Source: Balneolales bacterium (GTDB lineage: Bacteria; Bacteroidota; Rhodothermia; Balneolales; Cyclonatronaceae). From it: a DNA stretch of 42,803 bases. Both the position numbers and the translations under genes were made by a program. The notes beneath the pieces were generated by a model. It did no database searches. It was not told where the DNA came from and saw only the letters and a program-made list of their open reading frames with translations. Location of the stretch: contig JAIULZ010000019.1 in NCBI GenBank assembly GCA_022565805.1, positions 1 to 42,803 of the forward strand, written 5' to 3'. Positions 24,975 to 31,516 of the stretch are shown here, piece after piece (position 1 is the first letter of the stretch; each line of letters starts with the position of its first letter).

Positions 24975-26513
24975 TCAAATAAATGCAAAGACTGATTCTG
25001 ACTCCGGCTGCGTGTATGTAGTAGCCGTTAAGCTAATAAGACGTAAGCCGCTTTCAATTGCTTTAGTAAACAGATACTCGTTTTCTGAATAAAGTTCCTG
25101 TTCTTTACTACCCATAGCTTTACCGGCGTAGCCATCATAGCCAACGATGTAGGCTTTCTCCACACCAAGCTCACGGGCGGTTTCAATAGCCAAAGAAGTG
25201 TGTGTATCCTTAAGTCTATCTGTAAAGTTGACTTCTTTAAGCTCGAAAGCTCTGTCCTTTAGCTTGCTTGGAATATAGGTACCCATTTTACGAGGGAAAG
25301 GTGGCAGAATACAAAGTCCTTTTGCCTTTGATGCGTCACCAAATACAGACTCGAGTCTGTAGCCTTCATTACCAACAAGACAAAAATACTGATCATTTGG
25401 GACTTTGGTAAAACAAGTTGCGTTTCGTGAGCTCGCATGTATAACCACCACATCCGGATGCTTCATCAAGTAATCATCAATAGCATCAGTATGTTCAGCT
25501 GCACTTGGTCCGCCACCCACTATTAATGCAGCGCTGTACTTTTTCTCCTTCGAAAAATCAATAACAGGAAGACGCTCATTATCATCAACTCCTCTCGACT
25601 CATTATCCAAGGCGCGGATAATGCTGTTAAAAGAGTAGTAGCGCTTGCTAACCCACTCCATTACATTTTTCTGCGGCAGTGAATTTGCACCTGAAACCAT
25701 ATAAGGCAGGTTGGTGCCCCATCCGTAGTGGTTCTGAAGATCCGTGAAAGCATCAACAACCTTGCTCAATGAGTTGAAATCAAAATCAAGTTTACCTTGT
25801 GCGTTTAATACCGTTAACAGCAGCTCTGTTTTCAGATTCCCTGCCCCCCTGCCCATACCGGTAATAGTAGCATCGACCATAACACAGCCCTCTTCTATGG
25901 CTGTAAGGGTGTTAATAAGACCAAGCTCCATATTGTTATGACCATGGAAACCTAAAGGTATATCTACTTTTTCACGCACAAGCGCAACGGTATCCTTAAC
26001 ATCCTGAGGATAAACCCCTCCGAAAGAATCAACCATATAAAATATGTCCGCTACGCCAGCTGCTTGTGGAATTGCGTCTAAAAAATCTTTTTGGTCGGCC
26101 CAGGTAGACATATACATTACGTTAAACCCAACCTCGAAACCCAATTTCTTTACTTCAGCGGCAAGCCCTATAGCACGAAGTAAATTTTGAGGATCAATAG
26201 CGATACGAACCATATCAACCAAACCCAAAATAGGCTCTAATAGTGGTTTGGCGTGTTCTGCCCTAACATCCTTTTCATTCAGAATAATTACAAGCTTTTT
26301 ATTTGAAACAGATTTCATCTGCTGCAGAACCGGTACCGGACAATAAAAATATTCACCGAGGTAACCTTTCATGGGATTTGAACGATACCCAACCTCAAGA
26401 TACTCAGCGGGCAGATTGTTGAAAGCTTCCAGATAGGTTTGAACGATTTCTTTCGAAAAATCCCAGTTAGTGTAGTATCCGCCATCGCGGAGAGTGCAAT
26501 CTAATAGTTTCAT
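24975..26513 (-). CDS. DRE-TIM aldolase fused to DUF115/MptE-like domain
   Basis: A 512-aa two-domain protein. Residues 1-300 form an HMG-CoA-lyase/4-hydroxy-2-oxovalerate-aldolase-like DRE-TIM barrel: LLDCTLRDGGYYTNW at the start (metal Asp and catalytic Arg), GFHGHNNMELGL (HxH metal ligands) near residue 193 and GMGRGAGNLKTELLL near 221. Residues 330-512 resemble DUF115/MptE-type domains of flagellin-glycosylation proteins: ALIVGGGPSAAEHTDAI, VVIHASSRNATCF and EKAYIVGYDGYAG. The aldolase part should join or cleave pyruvate and an aldehyde, giving a 4-hydroxy-2-oxo acid, the chemistry needed to build a keto-deoxy sugar. It is followed by epimerase, CMP-synthetase and phosphatase genes. The substrate is inferred only. 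Confidence 0.82.
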   Translation of the reverse strand: MKLLDCTLRDGGYYTNWDFSKEIVQTYLEAFNNLPAEYLEVGYRSNPMKGYLGEYFYCPVPVLQQMKSVSNKKLVIILNEKDVRAEHAKPLLEPILGLVDMVRIAIDPQNLLRAIGLAAEVKKLGFEVGFNVMYMSTWADQKDFLDAIPQAAGVADIFYMVDSFGGVYPQDVKDTVALVREKVDIPLGFHGHNNMELGLINTLTAIEEGCVMVDATITGMGRGAGNLKTELLLTVLNAQGKLDFDFNSLSKVVDAFTDLQNHYGWGTNLPYMVSGANSLPQKNVMEWVSKRYYSFNSIIRALDNESRGVDDNERLPVIDFSKEKKYSAALIVGGGPSAAEHTDAIDDYLMKHPDVVVIHASSRNATCFTKVPNDQYFCLVGNEGYRLESVFGDASKAKGLCILPPFPRKMGTYIPSKLKDRAFELKEVNFTDRLKDTHTSLAIETARELGVEKAYIVGYDGYAGKAMGSKEQELYSENEYLFTKAIESGLRLISLTATTYTQPESESVFAFI

Positions 26514-26584
26514 TTATTATTTTTTTTGGCCAATAATACTATATAGCTCTATCGATTCTTTATTACACTTAAAAGATAAATGTA

Positions 26585-27538
26585 TTAAAGTTTTAAACGA
26601 TAAAACTCACTTATAAATCTACGTATCATTTTTTTTCGTAGAGCAATACTCAAACCAAGTAAAAGATTTAATAGTCCACTCTTGTGAAATAGTTTATACT
26701 TTTTATATAAAAGAATATGTTTGCGCATCTTAAACGAATTAACTTTTTCTAAAGAAATTGGGTCATTAAATGTCTCGTAAATAACCTGATGAGTTTTAAT
26801 TCTCCTATCTATAATATCAATTTCTTTTTTCATGCTCATTAAACCACCATCATGCATCCGTCTTATTGCACAACCAATACTGTCTAAATTTTTGAATTCT
26901 CCTTTTCTTTTCAAAAAAGATCTTAATGCAGAATCACCATTGGGTGCTTTTTTTAAACTCATAGGATAGTCACCAAATATATTTCTAAAAAGCAGTGTCA
27001 ATGTCATAGGTGAGCTTTTTTGTGATAATAATTTTCCATGAATATCCATGTTTCTCCATGCATGGTACGTTAACACAAATTCCTTATTGTTCTCTAGAAA
27101 ACTAGTTTGCAATTGTATCTTTTTATCATCAGTCCAATAATCATCTCCCTCACACAACGCTATGTACTTCCCCTCCTCAGCCCAGCCCATAAACTCACTT
27201 CGCATCTCATTCCTTTTCGGGTGCCGAAACGTATTTTCTTCCTGATAATACGCCCAAATCAAGTTCGGATACTTTTCTTGATACTCCCTTACAATCTCAG
27301 CGGTTTTATCCGTAGAAGCATCATCATGAATACAAACCCGAACCGGGAAAGTGGTTTTTTGCATTAAAATACCTTCTATACACTCACGAATATAGTTTTC
27401 GTGATTGTAGGTCATCGTGCGGGTACATACGAGTGGCTTGGTGCCTTCAGGCCATACTTGCTCGGTTATGGGGATGGGTTCCAAGAGTAGGGTGTAGTTC
27501 CAGCTTTCTTCTTGTTTTTGGTTTACCGCAGAGTTCAC
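26585..27538 (-). CDS. GT2 glycosyltransferase with repeat-derived N-terminus
   Basis: A GT-A family 2 glycosyltransferase of about 317 aa. It has TRTMTYNHENYI near residue 42, CIHDDASTDKTAEIV and ALCEGDDYWTDDK (the DxD-type metal site). Its C-terminus is a basic helical region (SIALRKKMIRRF) that may lie against the membrane. The only plausible start is the GTG at 27538, within the repeat arm at 27531-27557, so the first residues, MNSAV, are read from repeat DNA. The same MNSAV start occurs in the cyclase gene at 28666. The next in-frame ATG lies in the GT2 core and would truncate the domain. Confidence 0.85.
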   Translation of the reverse strand: MNSAVNQKQEESWNYTLLLEPIPITEQVWPEGTKPLVCTRTMTYNHENYIRECIEGILMQKTTFPVRVCIHDDASTDKTAEIVREYQEKYPNLIWAYYQEENTFRHPKRNEMRSEFMGWAEEGKYIALCEGDDYWTDDKKIQLQTSFLENNKEFVLTYHAWRNMDIHGKLLSQKSSPMTLTLLFRNIFGDYPMSLKKAPNGDSALRSFLKRKGEFKNLDSIGCAIRRMHDGGLMSMKKEIDIIDRRIKTHQVIYETFNDPISLEKVNSFKMRKHILLYKKYKLFHKSGLLNLLLGLSIALRKKMIRRFISEFYRLKL

Positions 27539-27557
27539 AGAGTTTCGCAGAGTTTTT
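27531..27557. repeat. Solo arm of the CTCTGTG/CTCTGCGG repeat family
   Basis: The sequence GTTTACCGCAGAGTTCACAG continues AGTTTCGCAGAGTTTTT. It matches the arm at 28650-28687, left end, and ends where a GAGGTT tandem repeat begins, so only one arm remains. It supplies the GTG start of the GT2 gene. Confidence 0.75.
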
Positions 27558-27634
27558 GAGGTTGAGGTTGAGGTTGAGGTTGAGGTTGAGGTTGAGGCTT
27601 TTTCTTAACCTTAGTCTTAGCCTCAGCCTTAGCC
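27558..27634. repeat. Hexanucleotide tandem repeat (GAGGTT)6 plus degenerate CTTAGC run
   Basis: Six perfect GAGGTT units and one GAGGCT at 27558-27599, then TTTTTC, then a degenerate CTTAGC/CCTTAGT hexamer run at 27604-27634. The second run is roughly complementary to the first, so the pair could fold into a long imperfect hairpin between the stop of the cyclase gene and the GT2 start. Tandem hexamers keep the reading frame and mutate by slippage, but here they are outside the coding frame of both genes. Confidence 0.8.
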
Positions 27635-28666
27635 TTATACAGTCGCTATAGGCGTCAATGGCGATCCTACCGCGCCGGTTAATCTAAGTGGAGGCGCTGT
27701 TAACAAAAACCGGCTTCGGTTGTTTTTTCTCAGGTATGCAGCGAGCTCAGCGAGGTGCCAGAGTTCGCCGAGGTGTACGCCGAGTCTGAAAAGGCAGAGT
27801 TCGTGTATGGGCAGGTTTGAGCCGCTGCTGTCCGGAGTTACTTTTTTGCCTACGGCTTCAACCGCAAGGTTATCGGATGCGATGGCGGCTACTTCGCTGT
27901 CTATGATCCAGTTTAGCAGCTTTTGATCGAACCCGTTGAGTACGGCGCAAGCTTTGGTGATGCTGTCGTCGGGATTTCCTTTGAAGCGCATGATCATCTG
28001 ATCAAGACCGGTCCAAAGACATAGGATATCTCCTTTTTCGACTTCTATTCCGTCTTTATCCATGATGCGCATGAGGTCGTCATAGCCTACTTCTTTTCTC
28101 GGGAATTCTCCATATTCGGAAAACAGATCTACGAGCACGCCCCTGCCCTGCACGCCGTGTTCGGCCATGTGCTCAATGCCGAGGGACTTCGCTTTGGTTT
28201 CATGGTTTTCGTTCATAACGACGTCTTCTCCTACCCGAAAGCCGTTGTAATAAACCGGCTGCGGGTTTCCGTCACCCATCACGTCGAAAAGCTTACCGCG
28301 GTGCGCAAGGCTGTCCCACTGTGTGGAGTATTGGGTGTGGAGTAACACGACATCATCCGAGCCTATATCAGTATGCTCGGGATTAACCTGATTCCAAAAA
28401 TAGTTGAAATAGGGCGCATCGTTCCGGATAACCGGCTTGAGCACGGGCGGAAAGCGCACTTTATTAATCACCTGCCCACCAGGATAATCCAGCGGCAAGC
28501 TCAGACAAAAGGTTTTGCCTTCCTTAACTTCGGCGATTCCTTGCAGGACTTTCCTCTCATCAATTAAATTAAGACCCCCAAGCTGATCGTTCTCGCCCCA
28601 ATTTCCCCAGGTGGAGTTATCAGGTCGATGCTTCCATCGCTTTGTTTGTTTAACCGCAGAGTTCAC
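27635..28666 (-). CDS. Cyclase-family (kynurenine-formamidase-like) metal hydrolase
   Basis: A 343-aa member of the PF04199 cyclase/formamidase family. The N-terminal RWKHRPDNSTWGNWGENDQL and GGLNLIDERKVLQGI are typical of its large-subunit subgroup. Further in, LLHTQYSTQWDSLAH takes the place of the HxGTHxDxPxH metal motif, and GVLVDL precedes WTGLDQMI. It likely hydrolyses an amide, lactone or cyclic compound; the substrate is unknown. It forms a pair with a PcaB-like lyase gene separated only by the GxxExxY element. Translation appears to start at the GTG at 28666 inside a repeat arm (MNSAV), with no ATG upstream of the conserved RWKHRP. Confidence 0.85.
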   Translation of the reverse strand: MNSAVKQTKRWKHRPDNSTWGNWGENDQLGGLNLIDERKVLQGIAEVKEGKTFCLSLPLDYPGGQVINKVRFPPVLKPVIRNDAPYFNYFWNQVNPEHTDIGSDDVVLLHTQYSTQWDSLAHRGKLFDVMGDGNPQPVYYNGFRVGEDVVMNENHETKAKSLGIEHMAEHGVQGRGVLVDLFSEYGEFPRKEVGYDDLMRIMDKDGIEVEKGDILCLWTGLDQMIMRFKGNPDDSITKACAVLNGFDQKLLNWIIDSEVAAIASDNLAVEAVGKKVTPDSSGSNLPIHELCLFRLGVHLGELWHLAELAAYLRKNNRSRFLLTAPPLRLTGAVGSPLTPIATV

Positions 28667-29100
28667 AGAGTTACACAGAGTTTTTTGGAGTTAGTATTAG
28701 TCTTTCTATACCGTTCTTTAAGCTTAGTACATTGAAATTTATAAGCAGACCGTATTTAAGTTTGGATAATTTCATATATGAAAGAAGCTGTGCCTTATGA
28801 ATATCAAGTATTTTCTCTACTGTTTTTAGTTCAATTATTACTTTTTTATTCACTAACAAGTCTATTCTGTATCCGCAGTCTAATTTCTTTCCTTTATAGA
28901 TTAACGGTAGTGCTTTTTGAGTCTCAACTTCAAACCCAGCTTCTGCCAACTCAAAAGCCAAAGCATGCTCATAAGCTGATTCAAGTAAACCAGGACCAAG
29001 TGCTGAATGCACAGCATAAGCACACTTCAGAATATTATATGTAAGATCATTAACACTCATACTAAAAACTCTGCGAAACTCCGCGTACTCTGCGGTTTAA
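28650..29100. mobile_element. GxxExxY gene bounded by inverted repeat arms
   Basis: Two arms, 28650-28687 and 29064-29100, are inverted copies. The outer ends read TTAACCGCAGAG and CTCTGCGGTTTAA; inside, AACTCYGYG units recur about every 10 bp. Between them lies only the GxxExxY gene. One arm gives that gene its stop (AACTCTGTGTAA) and the cyclase its GTG. The other contains the TAA that ends the PcaB-like gene. Short versions without the gene occur at 30477-30551 and 42431-42803. It resembles an autonomous element with MITE-like derivatives. No transposase is present and I cannot point to a clear target-site duplication. Confidence 0.6.
28671..29060 (-). CDS. GxxExxY protein (PD-(D/E)XK nuclease-like)
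   Basis: A 129-aa protein of the GxxExxY family (TIGR04256; PDDEXK_3, PF13366). The namesake motif is GLLESAYEHAL near residue 23. A PD-(D/E)XK-type core follows: CGYRIDLLVNKKVIIELK, with Asp then E-x-K around residues 66-79. Family members are small and usually about 125 aa, so it is full length. The stop codon and last residues (KNSV) lie in the adjacent repeat arm. The family's function is not established. The sequence suggests a nuclease, and its position between inverted arms suggests a link with their spread (inference). Confidence 0.9.
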   Translation of the reverse strand: MSVNDLTYNILKCAYAVHSALGPGLLESAYEHALAFELAEAGFEVETQKALPLIYKGKKLDCGYRIDLLVNKKVIIELKTVEKILDIHKAQLLSYMKLSKLKYGLLINFNVLSLKNGIERLILTPKNSV

Positions 29101-30440
29101 ACCTTCTCCAGCACCCTGTCTATCATCTCGGCAGCCACGCCGGTGTAATTAGCTGGATCAATTAGTTTGTCGATTTCGGGTTCGGATAGGTATTTTCGAA
29201 TTTCTTCGTTAAGTAGCAGGGCTTCGCGCAGGGTTGTTCCATTTTCTATGGCTTTTGCAGATACTTCGTTTACGAGTTCGTGAGCAGCTCCACGCCCTAT
29301 CATCGGGGCCAGCCCCATCATTACGGCTTCTGCCATGAGGAGGCCTCCTCCCATGTCGAGATTCCGCCGCATGTTTTCGGTGTTCACGGTGAGTCCGTCG
29401 AGTAGAAATTTAGAGTGATTAAAGCTGCCCGATGCCAGCACAAATGCTTCGGGGATAATCAGCCATTCGAGCGGTTGGGTTGCTACGGCTCGCTCATGAT
29501 CCTGAATCATGGCAGTTAACTGAGATGGGACAAACTCCCGCATGCGATTTCCAATAGCAATTATAATCGGACTCGAAACTGGATTTCGTTTTTGAGGCAT
29601 GGTACTGCTTCCGCCCCGACCTTGGGTAAATGGCTCCCTGACCTCATCGATTTCGGTCCGCATAAGAGTCGAGATCTCACTTGCTATTTTTGAGAAAGTG
29701 CTGCATGTCATGGAAAGCCAGAATACCAGTTCAGCCCAGGCATCCCGAGCAGTATGCCACGAAATCGCCGGGACTTCCAATTTTAGTTCGGCACTGAGTG
29801 CTTCCAGCACTTTGATCCCGTCTTTATCGAGCGTGGACAGAATGCCTACGGCTCCTCCGTAACTACAAACTAAGGCGCGGCGCTTCACATCTGCAAGGCG
29901 ATCTCTGTGCCGCAGAAGTTCATCCAGCCATACAGCAACTTTGAATCCAAAGGTAATGGGTGCGGCGTGTTGCTGAAACGTTCTGCCGGCCATCACGGTA
30001 TTTTTGTGATTACGGGCTAATGCAGAAAGCGACAGGATGATGGCATCGAGATCATCAGATAACAGATCAAGGCCTTCACGCATTTGAATTACCAATCCGG
30101 TATCTATGATATCCTGCGTTGTAGCTCCCCAATGCACCCAACGGGCAGCATCAGGCGGACATGCGGCGGCAAGCTGTTTCACCATCGGAAGAATCGGGAA
30201 GCCGATTTTTTCGTAGGCCGCTTTCATAGCCGGGATATCGAGATTTTCCAGTTTCGCTGCGTGTGCAATTTTCTCGGGTACATCAGCAGGAATAAGCCCG
30301 ACTTTAGCTTCGGCACGCGCGAGCGCGACCTCAGTCTCTAACCAGGATTGGAAACGACGGTCGTCGGAAAATACTTCCCGCATTGTGGAGGTACCGAACA
30401 TGTCTTTGAAATAGGAAGAATCGAGGATTGAAGCGGACAT
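29097..30440 (-). CDS. pcaB: PcaB-like lyase (3-carboxy-cis,cis-muconate cycloisomerase family)
   Basis: A 447-aa fumarase/aspartase-superfamily protein. FQQHAAPITFGFKVAVWL near residue 155, SWHTARDAW near 228 and the superfamily signature SSTMPQKRNP at 278-287 place it with the PcaB/adenylosuccinate-lyase-like branch. Length is right for full-length PcaB. Enzymes here remove or add a group across a double bond via a catalytic Ser on the flexible signature loop. No other protocatechuate genes are seen, so a true aromatic-degradation role is doubtful. Its 5' third is duplicated at 30705-31067. Its ATG follows a partial repeat arm at about 30453-30467 and its stop lies in another. Confidence 0.85.
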   Translation of the reverse strand: MSASILDSSYFKDMFGTSTMREVFSDDRRFQSWLETEVALARAEAKVGLIPADVPEKIAHAAKLENLDIPAMKAAYEKIGFPILPMVKQLAAACPPDAARWVHWGATTQDIIDTGLVIQMREGLDLLSDDLDAIILSLSALARNHKNTVMAGRTFQQHAAPITFGFKVAVWLDELLRHRDRLADVKRRALVCSYGGAVGILSTLDKDGIKVLEALSAELKLEVPAISWHTARDAWAELVFWLSMTCSTFSKIASEISTLMRTEIDEVREPFTQGRGGSSTMPQKRNPVSSPIIIAIGNRMREFVPSQLTAMIQDHERAVATQPLEWLIIPEAFVLASGSFNHSKFLLDGLTVNTENMRRNLDMGGGLLMAEAVMMGLAPMIGRGAAHELVNEVSAKAIENGTTLREALLLNEEIRKYLSEPEIDKLIDPANYTGVAAEMIDRVLEKV

Positions 30441-30476
30441 CTATTTATTTGTGTTTAACCACAGATTGTTATGTTT

Positions 30477-30551
30477 AACCACAGAGGGCACGGAGGTACA
30501 CAGAGAGGTTCGTATAAACAAACTCTGTGTACCTCTGCGTCCTCTGTGGTT
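30477..30551. repeat. 75-bp hairpin repeat (gene-less GxxExxY-type element)
   Basis: The left arm starts AACCACAGAGG and the right arm ends CCTCTGTGGTT; between them GGTACACAGAG faces CTCTGTGTACC. The loop is about 10 bases (near 30511-30520). The arms carry the same CTCTGTG periodicity as those at 28650-29100, so this looks like the same family without a gene. It borders the cut end of the ATPase remnant. A partial extra arm, GTTTAACCACAGA, lies at 30453-30465. Confidence 0.8.
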
Positions 30552-30691
30552 CAAATTACAACATACATAATTTTCAATATCGCAGTCTTTCCCGTATCGT
30601 TTTTACCTAGGATAAGATTCACAGACCCAAGCTTATTAAGCCGGAGATCCTTGTGTGATACGAAATTTTTAAATGACAGCTGCTTAATCAT
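30551..30691 (-). pseudogene. AAA/RecF-like ATPase, N-terminal remnant
   Basis: Translating from the ATG at 30691 gives 46 residues: MIKQLSFKNFVSHKDLRLNK, then a turn reading VNLILGKNDTGKTAILKI. That is the start of an OLD/RecF/AAA-family ATPase with an intact Walker A (GKNDTGKT). The frame ends at TGA (30551-30553), exactly at the edge of the hairpin repeat at 30477-30551. The rest of the gene is missing. I infer truncation by repeat insertion or recombination. Confidence 0.7.
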
Positions 30692-30704
30692 AGCTCAAAC
30701 TTCA

Positions 30705-31067
30705 TCATTGAACTTGTGGCATGAGAACATTCAAAGTACCTTGTGTAGTAGCTCCCCAATGCACCCATCGGGCAGCATCAGGCGGACATGCAGCGGCAAG
30801 CTGTTTCACGATCGGAAGAATCGGGAAGCCGTTTTTTTCGTAGGCCGCTTTCATGGCCGGTATATCGAGGTTTTCCAGTTTCGCTGCGTGGGCAATTTTC
30901 TCGGGTACATCAGCAGGAATAAGCCCGACTTTAGCTTCGACACGCGCAAGCGCTACCTCTGTCTCCAGCCATGACCGAAAGCGACGATCATCGGAAAATA
31001 CCTCACGCATTGCGGAAGTGCCGAACATATCTTTGAAATAGGAAGAGTCGAGGATGGATGTGGACAT
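30705..31067 (-). pseudogene. Truncated duplicate of the PcaB-like gene (5' part)
   Basis: From the ATG at 31067 the first 109 residues match the lyase at 29097-30440 with six substitutions by my count (A3T, T19A, Q31R, A43V, I79N, M86I). The match ends at GATTQ, after which an unrelated tail of 11 residues (GTLNVLMPQVQ) leads to a stop. The catalytic signature loop is lost, so it cannot be an active lyase. The duplicated block is enclosed by a perfect 12-bp inverted repeat (TTCAAAGTACCT at 30730-30741, AGGTACTTTGAA at 31103-31114). Confidence 0.88.
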
Positions 31068-31114
31068 AATAATTAGATTGTGTTTAACGAAAGAGGACAG
31101 CGAGGTACTTTGAA
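30730..31114. repeat. 12-bp inverted repeats bounding the lyase duplicate
   Basis: TTCAAAGTACCT at 30730-30741 and its exact complement at 31103-31114 enclose the 5' lyase fragment. The right copy continues into a degraded arm (about 31081-31106) similar to the right arm of the hairpin at 30477-30551, as also seen upstream of the intact lyase gene. Confidence 0.65.
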
Positions 31115-31165
31115 GGCAAAATAGGAAATCCAACTCTATCGAACTTAACCTTTAACTCTGCCTTA

Positions 31166-31335
31166 TTAATTTGCTCTAGCAGTACGACTTATTTTAATGT
31201 TCCTGGCGATTCTTAATGGAATTACTCCCAACTCTTTCTGTGCTATCACGAATACTTCTTTGTTATTGAGCCATTTATTTAGTCGAGCGTCTTCGAAGAT
31301 TACTTTACAAAATACGTCGTCAGAAAATATGCCTT
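31166..31335 (-). pseudogene. Remnant of a second fumarase/aspartase-family lyase
   Basis: One frame of this stretch encodes about 56 residues bounded by TAA codons, including IFEDARLNKWLNNKEVF and IAQKELGVIPLRIARNI. This fits the lyase N-terminal pattern 'FsdearlqkWLdvE.alA.AqaelGvIP..aA..I', as in the neighbouring PcaB-like protein (VFSDDRRFQSWLETEVALA). It is clearly more diverged than the other duplicate, so it derives from a different lyase gene. It has no start codon. From 31336 to 31516 I see only AT-rich sequence. Confidence 0.5.
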
Positions 31336-31516
31336 GAAATTAAGTGGCTTGATTCAAATATGAGTTTATAACTACAGAAAAAAGTTTAAAAAACCACTGC
31401 TAAAGTTTTGTATTCAAGACCAATATATGCAGCAAGATTTTTATTATTTGCATATTGATGATTTTATTAAAATGAAAATTACGGCATCACTCACCAAATA
31501 ATTAGATTCAATTTTG

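Noticed and set aside
29097-31335. Protocatechuate degradation operon
   Set aside because: Only a PcaB-like lyase and its fragments are present; no ring-cleavage or other pca genes are nearby.
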